Shown: one piece after another, positions 1 to 7,808 of the stretch
How positions within the stretch are numbered: position 1 is the stretch's first letter
How the letters are laid out: the number at the start of each line of letters is the position of its first letter
Assembly (NCBI RefSeq): GCF_010095445.2
Contig: NZ_WFGV02000010.1
Location: 62,001-126,000 of the forward strand
Source of the DNA: Pseudomonas sp. TNT3
GTDB taxonomy: Bacteria > Pseudomonadota > Gammaproteobacteria > Pseudomonadales > Pseudomonadaceae
Direction: 5' to 3'
Length of the DNA: 64,000 bases
Translations under genes and position numbers: made by a program
The notes under the pieces: generated by a model
Seen by the model: the letters and a program-made list of their open reading frames with translations, nothing else
Databases searched by the model: none
Told to the model about the DNA's origin: nothing

Positions 1-86
1 GCCATGGCCATCGCATCGTTGTTGCAGCCGTTCAGCTGGGAGAGATGGCGGTAGTTATTGATTCCGATAAACAGTCCTCTGCGCAT
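1..86 (-). CDS. Caspase-like (peptidase C14) protein, N-terminal fragment
   Basis: Only the first 28 codons are inside the window; the gene continues past position 1. Reading the minus strand from the ATG at 84-86 gives a peptide containing GLFIGINNY, then LNGCNNDAMAM. This is the characteristic first strand and loop of bacterial caspase/metacaspase-like domains (pattern LLIGIxxY...L.GC.NDA). The catalytic His and Cys would lie beyond the edge and cannot be checked. The start codon follows the stop of the upstream TIR gene after only three bases (TGA-ACC-ATG), so the two are almost certainly translated from one mRNA. By analogy with TIR-caspase defence pairs this would be the effector protease, switched on by a nucleotide made by the TIR protein. 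The family call rests on 28 residues, but these are highly diagnostic. Confidence 0.72.
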   Translation of the reverse strand, partial: MRRGLFIGINNYRHLSQLNGCNNDAMAM

Positions 87-89
87 GGT

Positions 90-497
90 TCAGTCCGCCG
101 CGTGAGTGCGAATGGCACTGATGATGCTGAGGGTGTTCCAGGCGCATTCCGCATGCGCGGCCCGGCGCACCACGGTGGAAATCCGCTCGGCCCCGAACGG
201 TTTGATCGCGATGATGACCTTGCCCATGCGCTTGGCGATCGCGATCTCCTTGTTGATCCACTTGCTGTAGGTGGAATACATCCCGGCCATGATCAGCACG
301 GCGGAACAGGGACGAATCTTGTTTTCGATGGCGATTTCAAGTTGCTGGTCGGTCAGGGCGCCGACAATCGGATTGTGCGGTGGTACTGAAAAGTTCTTGA
401 AGGTGAATGTCGGGTGCGTAGAGAGCATTTCGACCAGCCTGTCGTGTTTGTCGGCGTAGTTCCACGAATGGCTGATGAACAGGTGGTAGGTTTGCAT
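90..497 (-). CDS. TIR-like domain protein (ThsB-like, DUF1863 type)
   Basis: This 135-residue protein is a single TIR-like domain. It opens with HLFISHSW (residues 5-12), has the family-typical NFSVPPHNPI stretch (35-44), a hydrophobic strand SAVLIMAGMYS (65-75), and a candidate catalytic glutamate in SKWINKEIAIA (E84). These are the landmarks of Thoeris ThsB-type TIR proteins, which cleave NAD+ to make cyclic ADP-ribose-type signals on phage infection. There is no signal peptide or membrane segment, so it should be cytoplasmic. The ATG at 497 has a GAGG-type ribosome site about nine bases upstream. The next gene, three bases downstream, is caspase-like, which fits a TIR-sensor plus caspase-effector operon. 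By eye the local base composition is less GC-rich than the core genes beyond 710, consistent with acquisition by transfer. Inference: defence function; not shown by sequence alone. Confidence 0.85.
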   Translation of the reverse strand: MQTYHLFISHSWNYADKHDRLVEMLSTHPTFTFKNFSVPPHNPIVGALTDQQLEIAIENKIRPCSAVLIMAGMYSTYSKWINKEIAIAKRMGKVIIAIKPFGAERISTVVRRAAHAECAWNTLSIISAIRTHAAD

Positions 498-662
498 GGG
501 GGTATCCCTCGATATCGCTGGTGCGAAGAGGGCTTGAATGTAGGTAACAGGCGGGCGCTAACAAGTGCCGAAAGGTAAAAGAGAAAAGTCCTACAAGTAG
601 GCGTGCAGAAGCCCTTCAGAAATGTCTGACGTTTAAAAATGTGGATTTTGTTTAGGCAGACA

Positions 663-709
663 ACAGCAGCCCGCGACTCCTCGGGGTCGAGGAGGGCGGG
701 CGCAGCTGT
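663..709. terminator. Strong stem-loop between rsgA and the TIR gene
   Basis: A long imperfect hairpin lies directly after the rsgA stop codon. Its inner arms are CTCCTCG and CGAGGAG around a GGGT loop, extended by GCCCGC/GCGGGC and ACAGC/GCTGT. It is well placed to end rsgA transcription, though there is no clean U-run on the minus strand. The rest of 498-662 is AT-rich, shows no gene, and presumably holds the promoter of the TIR-caspase pair. Confidence 0.5.
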
Positions 710-1741
710 TTAGTAGGTGCTTTCCGGCAAACTGGCGATGATCGAGCGGTAGCTGTTCATCCGTTGCTGTTGCACGCGACCTTCTTCCAGCGCCTTGAGC
801 AGCGCGCAGCCGGGTTCACGGTCATGCTTGCAGTCGCGGAAGCGACAGGTGCCGATCAAGTCATTGAACTCGATGAAGCCCGCTTCGACGTCGGCACGGC
901 TGACATGGCCAAGACCGAATTCGCGGATACCCGGGGAGTCGATCAACTCACCGCCACCGGGGAAGTGGAACAAGCGCGCGGTGGTGGTGGTGTGGGTGCC
1001 CTGGCCAGACAGCTCGGAGAGCGGGCCGACGCGGGTTTCGACTTCTGGCAACAAGCTGTTGACCAGCGAGGACTTGCCGACGCCGGATTGGCCGACGAAC
1101 ACGCTGATGCGCCCGTCCAGCTGCTCTTGCAACTGTTCCATGCCATTGCCGTGGTGCGCCGATACTTCCAGCACCGGGTAGCCCAGCGTGCGGTAGACCG
1201 CCAGCAAAGCGTTGAGCGCCGGGGCGTTCTGCTCGTCGATCAGGTCGAATTTGTTGAGCAGCAGCAGCGGCCGGATACCGGCGTGCTCGGCGGCAACCAG
1301 GTAGCGGTCAATCAGGTTGGCGTGAGGCTCAGGCAGCGGTGCGAAGACAATGACGATCATGTCGACGTTGGCGGCTACAGGCTTGAGCTGGCCACGGCTG
1401 TCCGGACGGCAGAGTTCGGTTTTACGTGGCAGTTGCGCCACGATCACACCGATGCCCTGGTTGCCGGCGCGCCAGACGACCTGATCGCCGGTCACCAGCG
1501 CAGGCAGGTTGGCGCGCAAATGGCAGCGGAACACCTGGCCGGCCAAATCGCCATCAAGGGCTTCGACTTCGACCTGCACACCAAAGTGAGCAATCACCAG
1601 GCCGGTTTGTTCCGGGCCCAGGTCGCCACCTTCGAGGGCCTCGACAGCCGAGGACTCGCGTTTGGCGGCGCGGGCAGCGCGTTCGCCCTGAATCTTTTCG
1701 ATGCGCCAGTTTTGACGACGATTGAGTTGGCGTTTGGCCAT
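710..1741 (-). CDS. rsgA: Ribosome small subunit-dependent GTPase A
   Basis: RsgA is a late 30S ribosome assembly factor whose GTPase is stimulated by the small subunit. The 343-residue protein has the circularly permuted order typical of the family: an OB-fold region (about 45-115), then G4 NKFD (163-166), G1 GQSGVGKSS (217-225) and G3 DSPG (268-271). A C-terminal zinc knuckle follows with C299, C304, H306 and C312. Length is normal for the family. It is divergent from orn, 107 bp away; rsgA beside orn is the usual Pseudomonas arrangement. The 3' neighbour is unusual: motB is expected here from PAO1 synteny but a defence-type gene pair is found instead. Confidence 0.97.
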   Translation of the reverse strand: MAKRQLNRRQNWRIEKIQGERAARAAKRESSAVEALEGGDLGPEQTGLVIAHFGVQVEVEALDGDLAGQVFRCHLRANLPALVTGDQVVWRAGNQGIGVIVAQLPRKTELCRPDSRGQLKPVAANVDMIVIVFAPLPEPHANLIDRYLVAAEHAGIRPLLLLNKFDLIDEQNAPALNALLAVYRTLGYPVLEVSAHHGNGMEQLQEQLDGRISVFVGQSGVGKSSLVNSLLPEVETRVGPLSELSGQGTHTTTTARLFHFPGGGELIDSPGIREFGLGHVSRADVEAGFIEFNDLIGTCRFRDCKHDREPGCALLKALEEGRVQQQRMNSYRSIIASLPESTY

Positions 1742-1848
1742 GGGTGTTCCGTATCAAGAATGCAGCGATTAGGTAAAACGGCCGCGAGTTTAGCACGCCC
1801 GGCCGCCTCCCTAGGCTAAACTGCGCAGCATTGCCTAGGAGCCGACAC

Positions 1849-2391
1849 ATGCAAAACCCGCAGAATCTGATCTGGATCGACCTGGAAATGACCGGTCTGA
1901 ACCCTGATACCGATGTCATCATCGAAATGGCCACCATCGTCACCGACAGTGATCTGAACACCCTGGCCGAAGGGCCGGTGATCGCGATTCATCACAGCGA
2001 TGAAATCCTGGCCGGCATGGACGAGTGGAATACCCGTCAACACGGCGGTTCCGGCCTGACCCAACGGGTCCGTGACAGCCGCATCAGCATGGCCGAAGCC
2101 GAAGCCGAGACCATCGCCTTCCTGGAAAAATGGGTGCCGAAGGGCAAGTCGCCGATCTGCGGCAACAGCATTTGCCAGGACCGTCGCTTTCTTTATACCC
2201 ACATGAAATCCCTGGAAAGCTATTTCCACTACCGCAACCTCGACGTGTCGACGCTCAAAGAGCTGGCCGCACGCTGGGCACCGGACGTGCGTGACAGCTT
2301 CAAGAAGGGCAGCACGCATCTGGCCCTGGATGACATACGCGAATCCATCGCCGAGCTGCAGCACTACCGCAAGCATTTCATCAAGTTCTGA
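1849..2391 (+). CDS. orn: Oligoribonuclease
   Basis: Orn is the 3'-5' exonuclease that finishes RNA decay by cutting 2-5-mers, including pGpG from cyclic-di-GMP turnover. The 180-residue protein has the DEDDh exonuclease signature: IDLEMTGL (D11, E13) near the N-terminus, a [11 protein letters not shown] segment around 105-115, and HLALDDI near the C-terminus. The start chosen is the ATG at 1849, preceded by TAGGAG seven bases upstream. An in-frame TTG at 1831 would add six residues but has no ribosome site. The gene stands alone and divergent from rsgA. Confidence 0.97.
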   Translation: MQNPQNLIWIDLEMTGLNPDTDVIIEMATIVTDSDLNTLAEGPVIAIHHSDEILAGMDEWNTRQHGGSGLTQRVRDSRISMAEAEAETIAFLEKWVPKGKSPICGNSICQDRRFLYTHMKSLESYFHYRNLDVSTLKELAARWAPDVRDSFKKGSTHLALDDIRESIAELQHYRKHFIKF

Positions 2392-2406
2392 TTACGAGCC
2401 TCGATT

Positions 2407-2497
2407 CCTGTGTAGGAGCTGCCGCAGGCTGCGATCTTTTGATCTTGCTGCTAAAGCAAAATCAAAAGATCGCAGCCTGCGGCAGATCCTACACAGG
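2407..2497. repeat. REPIN (inverted REP pair)
   Basis: Two nearly perfect 35-bp arms face each other (TGTAGGAGCTGCCGCAGGCT on the left, its complement on the right) around a short spacer. The GTAGGAGCTGCCG core is one of the standard Pseudomonas REP families. It fills the gap between orn and the next gene. Confidence 0.92.
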
Positions 2498-2575
2498 TGG
2501 TCGCGTTGCTCTTGCGCTCTTTTGGTGCCGCAACTAAATGGCTAGACTGCGCGCCTTCTTGCAAGGACCGCCACC

Positions 2576-3187
2576 ATGTTGCTGATGCTCTACCTGATCG
2601 CCATCACCGCCGAAGCCATGACCGGTGCCCTTTCTGCTGGCCGGCGTGGCATGGACTGGTTTGGCGTGGTGCTGATCGCTTGCGTGACAGCACTGGGCGG
2701 CGGGTCGGTGCGCGACGTCTTGCTCGGGCATTACCCGCTCACATGGGTCAAACATCCGGAATACCTGGTGTTGACGTCCATTGCCGCGATGTTCACCGTT
2801 TTCGCGGCACGCTGGATGCGCCACCTGCGCTCACTGTTTCTGGTGCTCGATGCCGTGGGGCTGGTGGCATTCACCCTGATCGGCTGCATGACGGCACTGG
2901 AAATGGGGCATGGCATGTTGGTGGCGTCGGTCAGTGGCGTGATCACCGGGGTGTTTGGTGGCATCCTTCGAGACATCTTCTGCAACGACATCCCGCTGAT
3001 CTTCCGCCGCGAGCTCTATGCCAGCGTGTCATTTGCTGCGGCCTGGTGCTACATGCTCTGCATCTATCTGCAGATGCCAGGCGAACAGGCGATTCTGGTG
3101 ACGCTGTTCGGCGGGTTCCTGCTGCGCTTGCTGGCTATTCGTTTCCACTGGGAAATGCCCAAGTTCGTTTACAACGACGAAGCGTGA
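2576..3187 (+). CDS. TRIC/UPF0126 family inner-membrane protein
   Basis: This 203-residue hydrophobic protein has about seven transmembrane segments arranged as two homologous halves. Each half carries a glycine-rich motif followed by RD: GGGSVRDVLLG near residue 42 and FGGILRDIF near 128. That duplicated glycine-rich motif is typical of the UPF0126 family, prokaryotic relatives of TRIC (trimeric intracellular cation) channels, so a cation-channel role is likely but the physiological substrate is not known. The ATG at 2576 follows a weak AAGGA-type site. It stands between two REPINs and looks monocistronic. Confidence 0.85.
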   Translation: MLLMLYLIAITAEAMTGALSAGRRGMDWFGVVLIACVTALGGGSVRDVLLGHYPLTWVKHPEYLVLTSIAAMFTVFAARWMRHLRSLFLVLDAVGLVAFTLIGCMTALEMGHGMLVASVSGVITGVFGGILRDIFCNDIPLIFRRELYASVSFAAAWCYMLCIYLQMPGEQAILVTLFGGFLLRLLAIRFHWEMPKFVYNDEA

Positions 3188-3201
3188 TTCCGGCACGACC
3201 G

Positions 3202-3300
3202 GTGTAGCAGCTGCCGAAGGCTGCGTTCGGCTGCAAAGTAGGCGTGGAATTGTTAAGCGAGTCCTGTGGCCTCGAACGCAGCCTTCGGCAGCTGCTACAG
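3202..3300. repeat. REPIN overlapping the queG stop codon
   Basis: The arms TGTAGCAGCTGCCGAAGGCT and its complement flank a 50-bp spacer. This REP subgroup has GTAGCAG rather than GTAGGAG. The right arm contains the TAG stop codon of queG (3295-3297, minus strand), so the palindrome intrudes into the gene end. Confidence 0.9.
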
Positions 3301-4359
3301 GAGTCCATGCTGTTTCAACGCCCACTCGACGTGTTCTTGCACCAACTCGGACGGATAGTCCCGGCGCGCTTTCAACGCCTCCATCACCGGAATGCTCGAC
3401 GGTGCATTTCCCAAACCTACCGCCAGATTGCGCAGCCAGCGCTCGTAACCTGCGCGACGCAACGGTGAGCCCTCGGTGTTGCTGAGAAACTTCGCCTCAT
3501 CCCACATGAACAACTCCGCCAGTTCGGCATTGTCCAGATTGTGTCGCGGCTTGAAGTCGCTTTCCCCGGACGGACGGGCGAAGCGATTCCACGGGCAGAC
3601 CATCTGGCAATCGTCGCAGCCGAACACACGGTTGCCGATCAGCGGTCGCAGCTCTTCCGGAATCGCGCTTTTGAGTTCGATGGTCAGGTAGGAAATGCAG
3701 CGCCGAGCGTCCAGAACATAAGGTCCGACGAAGGCGTTGGTGGGGCAGATGTCCAGGCAGGCGGTGCAGCGACCGCAATGCTCGGTCGCGTGGGGCGGAT
3801 CTTCCGGCAGGGGCAGGTCGACGAACAATTCGCTGAGGAAGAAGTAACTGCCCGCCTTTCGATTCAATACCAGGGTGTTTTTGCCGATCCAGCCGAGGCC
3901 GGCTTTTTCGGCGATGGCCTTTTCCAGCACCGGGGCGCTGTCGACGAAGGCGCGATAACCGAACGGGCCGATGACCGCCTGAATTTTTTCTGCCAGTTGT
4001 TGCACACGTTTACGGATCAATTTGTGGTAATCGCGGCCCAAGGCATAACGCGAAACGTAAGCTTTTTCCGGTTCGGCCAGGCGTTTGGCCATTTCGGTGT
4101 CGCCTGGCAGGTAGTCCATGCGCAGTGAAACCACTCGAAGCGTGCCGGGTACCAGCTCTTCCGGGTGCGAGCGTTTGCTGCCGTGGGCGCCCATGTATTC
4201 CATTTCGCCGTGGTAGCCAGCTTCGAGCCAGCGTTCCAGGTGCTGCTCATGCTCAGCCAGGTCCAGACCGCTGATGCCGACTTGCTGGAAGCCCAGCTCG
4301 CGGCCCCAGTCCTTGATGGATTGGGCGAGGGCGGGCAGGTCTGTAGTAATAGCGGGCAT
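3295..4359 (-). CDS. queG: Epoxyqueuosine reductase
   Basis: QueG performs the last step of queuosine synthesis on tRNA, reducing epoxyqueuosine with a cobalamin and two [4Fe-4S] clusters. The 354-residue protein shows two ferredoxin-type motifs: C195xxC198xxC201xxxC205 (in CGRCTACLDICP) and C248xxC251xxxC255 (in CDDCQMVCPWN). It also has the conserved VDSAPVLEKA segment with candidate catalytic D140. The start at 4359 gives the family N-terminus; an open extension to 4431 overlaps the divergent nnr start and looks spurious. The C-terminal end lies inside a REP arm. It is divergent from nnr. Confidence 0.95.
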   Translation of the reverse strand: MPAITTDLPALAQSIKDWGRELGFQQVGISGLDLAEHEQHLERWLEAGYHGEMEYMGAHGSKRSHPEELVPGTLRVVSLRMDYLPGDTEMAKRLAEPEKAYVSRYALGRDYHKLIRKRVQQLAEKIQAVIGPFGYRAFVDSAPVLEKAIAEKAGLGWIGKNTLVLNRKAGSYFFLSELFVDLPLPEDPPHATEHCGRCTACLDICPTNAFVGPYVLDARRCISYLTIELKSAIPEELRPLIGNRVFGCDDCQMVCPWNRFARPSGESDFKPRHNLDNAELAELFMWDEAKFLSNTEGSPLRRAGYERWLRNLAVGLGNAPSSIPVMEALKARRDYPSELVQEHVEWALKQHGLL

Positions 4360-4422
4360 GAGGCGAGAGAAACCGGAGCTGAGATGCGTATAATTCTGCC
4401 AGACATCGGAGCCTGAAGACGC

Positions 4423-5922
4423 ATGCCGCACACTAAAGATGATTTACCCGACGCGCTGTACAGTGCCGCGCAAGTGCGAGGGCTCGATGCGAGCCTGATA
4501 GCGGCAGGCACATCGGGCTTCGAATTGATGCACCGGGCGGCGCGCGCGACCTGGCGTGCGCTGGTCCGACAATGGCCGACGGCGGACACGTTAAGCGTGC
4601 TGGCCGGGCACGGTAACAATGCGGGCGATGGTTATCTGGTCGCGGTACTTGCCCAGCGCGCCGGCTGGACAGTGCGGGTGTTGGCCGTCGGTGAACCCCA
4701 GCGTTTGCAGGGCGATGCAGCGTTGGCTCATGCCGAAGCCGTGTCCGATAACGTGACCATCGACGCTTGGAATCCGCATTTGCCTTTGCGCGGTGTTGTG
4801 CTGGATGCCTTGCTGGGCACCGGTCTGACAGGTGACGTGCGCGAACCCTACGCCAGCGCGATTGCCGCGATCAATGCCAGCGGTCTGCCGGTGGCGGCAG
4901 TGGATATCCCTTCGGGCCTTTGCGCCGATACCGGGCGCATGCTCGGTGATGCGGTGCGAGCCGACCTTACAGTGACGTTCATCGGTTTGAAACTCGGGTT
5001 GTTCACCGGTGACGCGGCGGATTGCGTAGGTGCGTTGGTGTTCAACGATCTGCAGGCTGATTCGCAGTTGATTAACCAGGCGGACGCCAGCGCTCGACGA
5101 CTGACGACGGGTAATCTCCCGCGTCTGGCGGCCAGGGCGCCCACTTCGCACAAAGGTAAATTCGGTCATGTACTGCTGATCGGCGGTGATCATGGCTTCG
5201 GCGGGGCAATCCTGTTGAGCGCGCAAAGTGCGTTACGCAGCGGTGCGGGCATGGTCTCCGTGGCCACTCGCAGCGAGCACGTGCCTGCGGCGCTGGCCCG
5301 AATCCCCGAGGCCATGGTGCTGGGGACTTCCTCCGCCAATCAGCTGATGGGGTTGCTGCAGAAGGTTTCCGTGTTGGTCGTCGGGCCTGGTTTAGGGCAG
5401 GCTTCCTGGGGGCGCAGTCTTTTGTCAGCGGCCGCCAATGCGCCACTGCCGCAAGTCTGGGACGCTGATGCGCTGAACATGCTGGCTGAAGCACAGGTGA
5501 GTTTGCCCAAGGGGTGTGTGATCACGCCGCATCCGGGGGAAGCGGCGCGGTTGCTGGGTATCACGACTGCGCAGGTTCAGGCAGACCGCCCTGCGGCGGC
5601 CCATGCGTTGAGCAAAAAATATACAGCGGTAGTGGTGCTCAAGGGGGCCGGCAGCCTGATTGCCAGTCCCGATGGGCGATTGGCGCTGTGTCATCAGGGT
5701 CATCCGGCCATGGCCACTGCTGGACTGGGCGACGTGCTGGCGGGGCTGGTTGGCGCATTGCTTGCGCAAGGCATGGACACGTTCGACGCCGCTTGCCTGG
5801 GGGTGTGGCTACACGCCAATGCCGGCGCGCGAGAAGGGGAATTTGGCCGTGGGCTGGCGGCCAGTGATCTGATTCCAGCCATTCGTCAGTTGTTGGAGGA
5901 GCAAGCACCGTGTCTGAAGTAA
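4423..5922 (+). CDS. nnr: Bifunctional NAD(P)H-hydrate epimerase/dehydratase
   Basis: Nnr repairs damaged NADH and NADPH hydrates. The N-terminal half (about 1-220) is the YjeF-type epimerase with AGHGNNAGDGYLVA near residue 60. The C-terminal half (about 235-495) is the ADP-dependent dehydratase with GGDHGFGGAILLSA, VITPHPGEAARLL and ATAGLGDVLAGLVGA motifs. Its length of 499 residues is normal for the fused enzyme. The stop overlaps the start of tsaE by 13 bases, so it heads the nnr-tsaE-amiB-mutL-miaA operon. Confidence 0.95.
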   Translation: MPHTKDDLPDALYSAAQVRGLDASLIAAGTSGFELMHRAARATWRALVRQWPTADTLSVLAGHGNNAGDGYLVAVLAQRAGWTVRVLAVGEPQRLQGDAALAHAEAVSDNVTIDAWNPHLPLRGVVLDALLGTGLTGDVREPYASAIAAINASGLPVAAVDIPSGLCADTGRMLGDAVRADLTVTFIGLKLGLFTGDAADCVGALVFNDLQADSQLINQADASARRLTTGNLPRLAARAPTSHKGKFGHVLLIGGDHGFGGAILLSAQSALRSGAGMVSVATRSEHVPAALARIPEAMVLGTSSANQLMGLLQKVSVLVVGPGLGQASWGRSLLSAAANAPLPQVWDADALNMLAEAQVSLPKGCVITPHPGEAARLLGITTAQVQADRPAAAHALSKKYTAVVVLKGAGSLIASPDGRLALCHQGHPAMATAGLGDVLAGLVGALLAQGMDTFDAACLGVWLHANAGAREGEFGRGLAASDLIPAIRQLLEEQAPCLK

Positions 5923-6380
5923 CCCTGTACCTGGCTGATGAAGAAGCAATGACCGCGTTTGGGGCGCGTATCGCACAAACCACTGAAGGGCATGGTCTGA
6001 TTTTTCTCGAAGGCGATCTCGGCGCGGGCAAGACCACGCTGTCCCGGGGCATCATTCGGGGGCTGGGGCATGTGGGGGCGGTAAAAAGTCCGACGTTCAC
6101 TTTGGTCGAGCCCTACGAGATCAGTGACATCCGGGCCTTCCATTTTGACCTGTATAGACTGGTCGATCCCGAAGAACTGGAATACCTCGGCATTCGTGAC
6201 TACTTCGAAGATGATGCGTTGTGCCTGATTGAATGGCCCCGTAAAGGTGCAGGCTTTTTGCCAAAGCCCGACCTGACCATTACCATTAGCCCGCAAGACA
6301 GCGGGCGTTCGCTGCAAATAGTGTCCCAGAGCTCGCGTGGCGAGTTGTGGTGTGCCGCTTTGGCATTGGAATCCAATTAA
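5910..6380 (+). CDS. tsaE: tRNA threonylcarbamoyladenosine biosynthesis ATPase TsaE
   Basis: TsaE is the ATPase that works with TsaB and TsaD to place t6A at position 37 of ANN-decoding tRNAs. The 156-residue protein has the P-loop LEGDLGAGKTTLSRG (about 32-46) and the family motifs SPTFTLVEPY and HFDLYRL. Translation starts at GTG (5910), preceded by GGAGGA inside the end of nnr, so the two are translationally coupled. The stop is followed immediately by the first ATG of the amiB reading frame. Confidence 0.95.
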   Translation: MSEVTLYLADEEAMTAFGARIAQTTEGHGLIFLEGDLGAGKTTLSRGIIRGLGHVGAVKSPTFTLVEPYEISDIRAFHFDLYRLVDPEELEYLGIRDYFEDDALCLIEWPRKGAGFLPKPDLTITISPQDSGRSLQIVSQSSRGELWCAALALESN

Positions 6381-6395
6381 ATGATGGGGTCAGGT

Positions 6396-7808
6396 ATGCG
6401 CTTTCGCGCGATGGTAGCTGCCGTAGGATTGTTGCTTTTGGCGGTAACCGTCAACGCTGTGGCCGAATCGAAGGTCAGTAGCGTGCGCCTGTGGCGGGCG
6501 CCGGATAACACACGGCTGGTGTTTGACCTGACCGGACCTGTCCAGCACAGCGTCTTCACCCTGACGGCACCTGATCGACTGGTCATTGATATCAATGGCG
6601 CATCGCTCGGCGCTCCGCTCAACGTCAATACGTCGAACACACCTATTACCGCCATGCGTTCGGCACAACGCACGCCGACGGACCTGCGGGTGGTCATCGA
6701 CCTGAAAAAAGCCGTCACACCGAAAAGCTTCACGCTGGCGCCGAATGCCCAGTACGGCAATCGCCTGGTGGTCGACTTGTTTGATGACGCCGCCGACGCC
6801 GCGCCAATCCCTGCACCGACCAACGTGGCTACCGTGGCCCCGGTCCCGGTAACGCCGATCGATCCGCCGGTGAAACTGCCGCCTGCGCCTGCGGGCAAGC
6901 GCGACATCATTGTGGTGATCGATGCCGGTCACGGTGGCGAAGACCCGGGTGCGTCGGGTTCTCGGGGTCAGCGTGAAAAAGACGTCGTGCTGGCCATCGC
7001 ACGTGAGCTGCAACGTCAGGTGAATGGCATGAAAGGTTTCCGCGCCGAACTGACCCGTACAGGCGACTACTTCATCCCACTGCGTGGCCGTACCGAGATT
7101 GCGCGCAAGAAAGGCGCCGATCTGTTCGTGTCTATCCATGCCGATGCCGCACCTTCTGCAGCGGCCTTCGGCGCCTCGGTGTTTGCCTTGTCTGATCGCG
7201 GCGCCACGTCCGAGACAGCGCGCTGGCTGGCCGACAGCGAAAACCGTTCCGACCTGATCGGTGGTGCCGGCAACGTCAGCCTCGACGACAAGGACCGCAT
7301 GCTGGCGGGCGTATTGCTTGACCTGTCGATGACCGCGTCGCTGACCTCCAGCCTGAACGTCGGCCAAAAGGTCCTGACCAACATTGGCCGCGTCACGCCG
7401 TTGCACAAGCAGCGCGTGGAACAAGCCGGGTTCATGGTATTGAAATCCCCGGACATCCCGTCGATCCTCGTGGAAACCGGGTTTATCTCCAACGCCAACG
7501 AAGCCTCGAAACTCGCGGCAGCGAACCATCAGCAGGCGCTCGCGCGTTCCATCAGCAGCGGCGTGCGCCAGTTCTTCCAGCAGAATCCACCGCCGGGCAC
7601 CTATATAGCCTGGCTGCGCGATTCCGGCGGGATTGCCCAAGGTCCTCGGGATCATCGGGTCAACCCTGGCGAGACGCTGGCGATGATTGCAGTGCGTTAC
7701 CAGGTGTCCCCGGCGACCTTGCGCAGCGCCAACAACCTGAAGAGCGATGACTTGAAAGCGGGTCAGCACCTGACCATTCCTGGCACCGAACTGGCGGCCA
7801 AAGAATGA
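6396..7808 (+). CDS. amiB: N-acetylmuramoyl-L-alanine amidase (AmiB type)
   Basis: AmiB is a periplasmic zinc amidase that cleaves septal peptidoglycan during daughter-cell separation. Order of parts: signal peptide (1-24, ending VNAVAES), AMIN domain (about 28-130), proline-rich linker (about 140-165), Amidase_3 catalytic domain (about 172-400) and a C-terminal LysM domain (about 424-466). Zinc and catalytic landmarks are [10 protein letters not shown] (from residue 176), FVSIHADA and [10 protein letters not shown]. The ATG at 6396 is preferred because it gives a clean signal peptide and has GGGGTCAGG just upstream; the ATG at 6381 would add five residues. The stop overlaps mutL by four bases. 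Confidence 0.94.
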   Translation: MRFRAMVAAVGLLLLAVTVNAVAESKVSSVRLWRAPDNTRLVFDLTGPVQHSVFTLTAPDRLVIDINGASLGAPLNVNTSNTPITAMRSAQRTPTDLRVVIDLKKAVTPKSFTLAPNAQYGNRLVVDLFDDAADAAPIPAPTNVATVAPVPVTPIDPPVKLPPAPAGKRDIIVVIDAGHGGEDPGASGSRGQREKDVVLAIARELQRQVNGMKGFRAELTRTGDYFIPLRGRTEIARKKGADLFVSIHADAAPSAAAFGASVFALSDRGATSETARWLADSENRSDLIGGAGNVSLDDKDRMLAGVLLDLSMTASLTSSLNVGQKVLTNIGRVTPLHKQRVEQAGFMVLKSPDIPSILVETGFISNANEASKLAAANHQQALARSISSGVRQFFQQNPPPGTYIAWLRDSGGIAQGPRDHRVNPGETLAMIAVRYQVSPATLRSANNLKSDDLKAGQHLTIPGTELAAKE

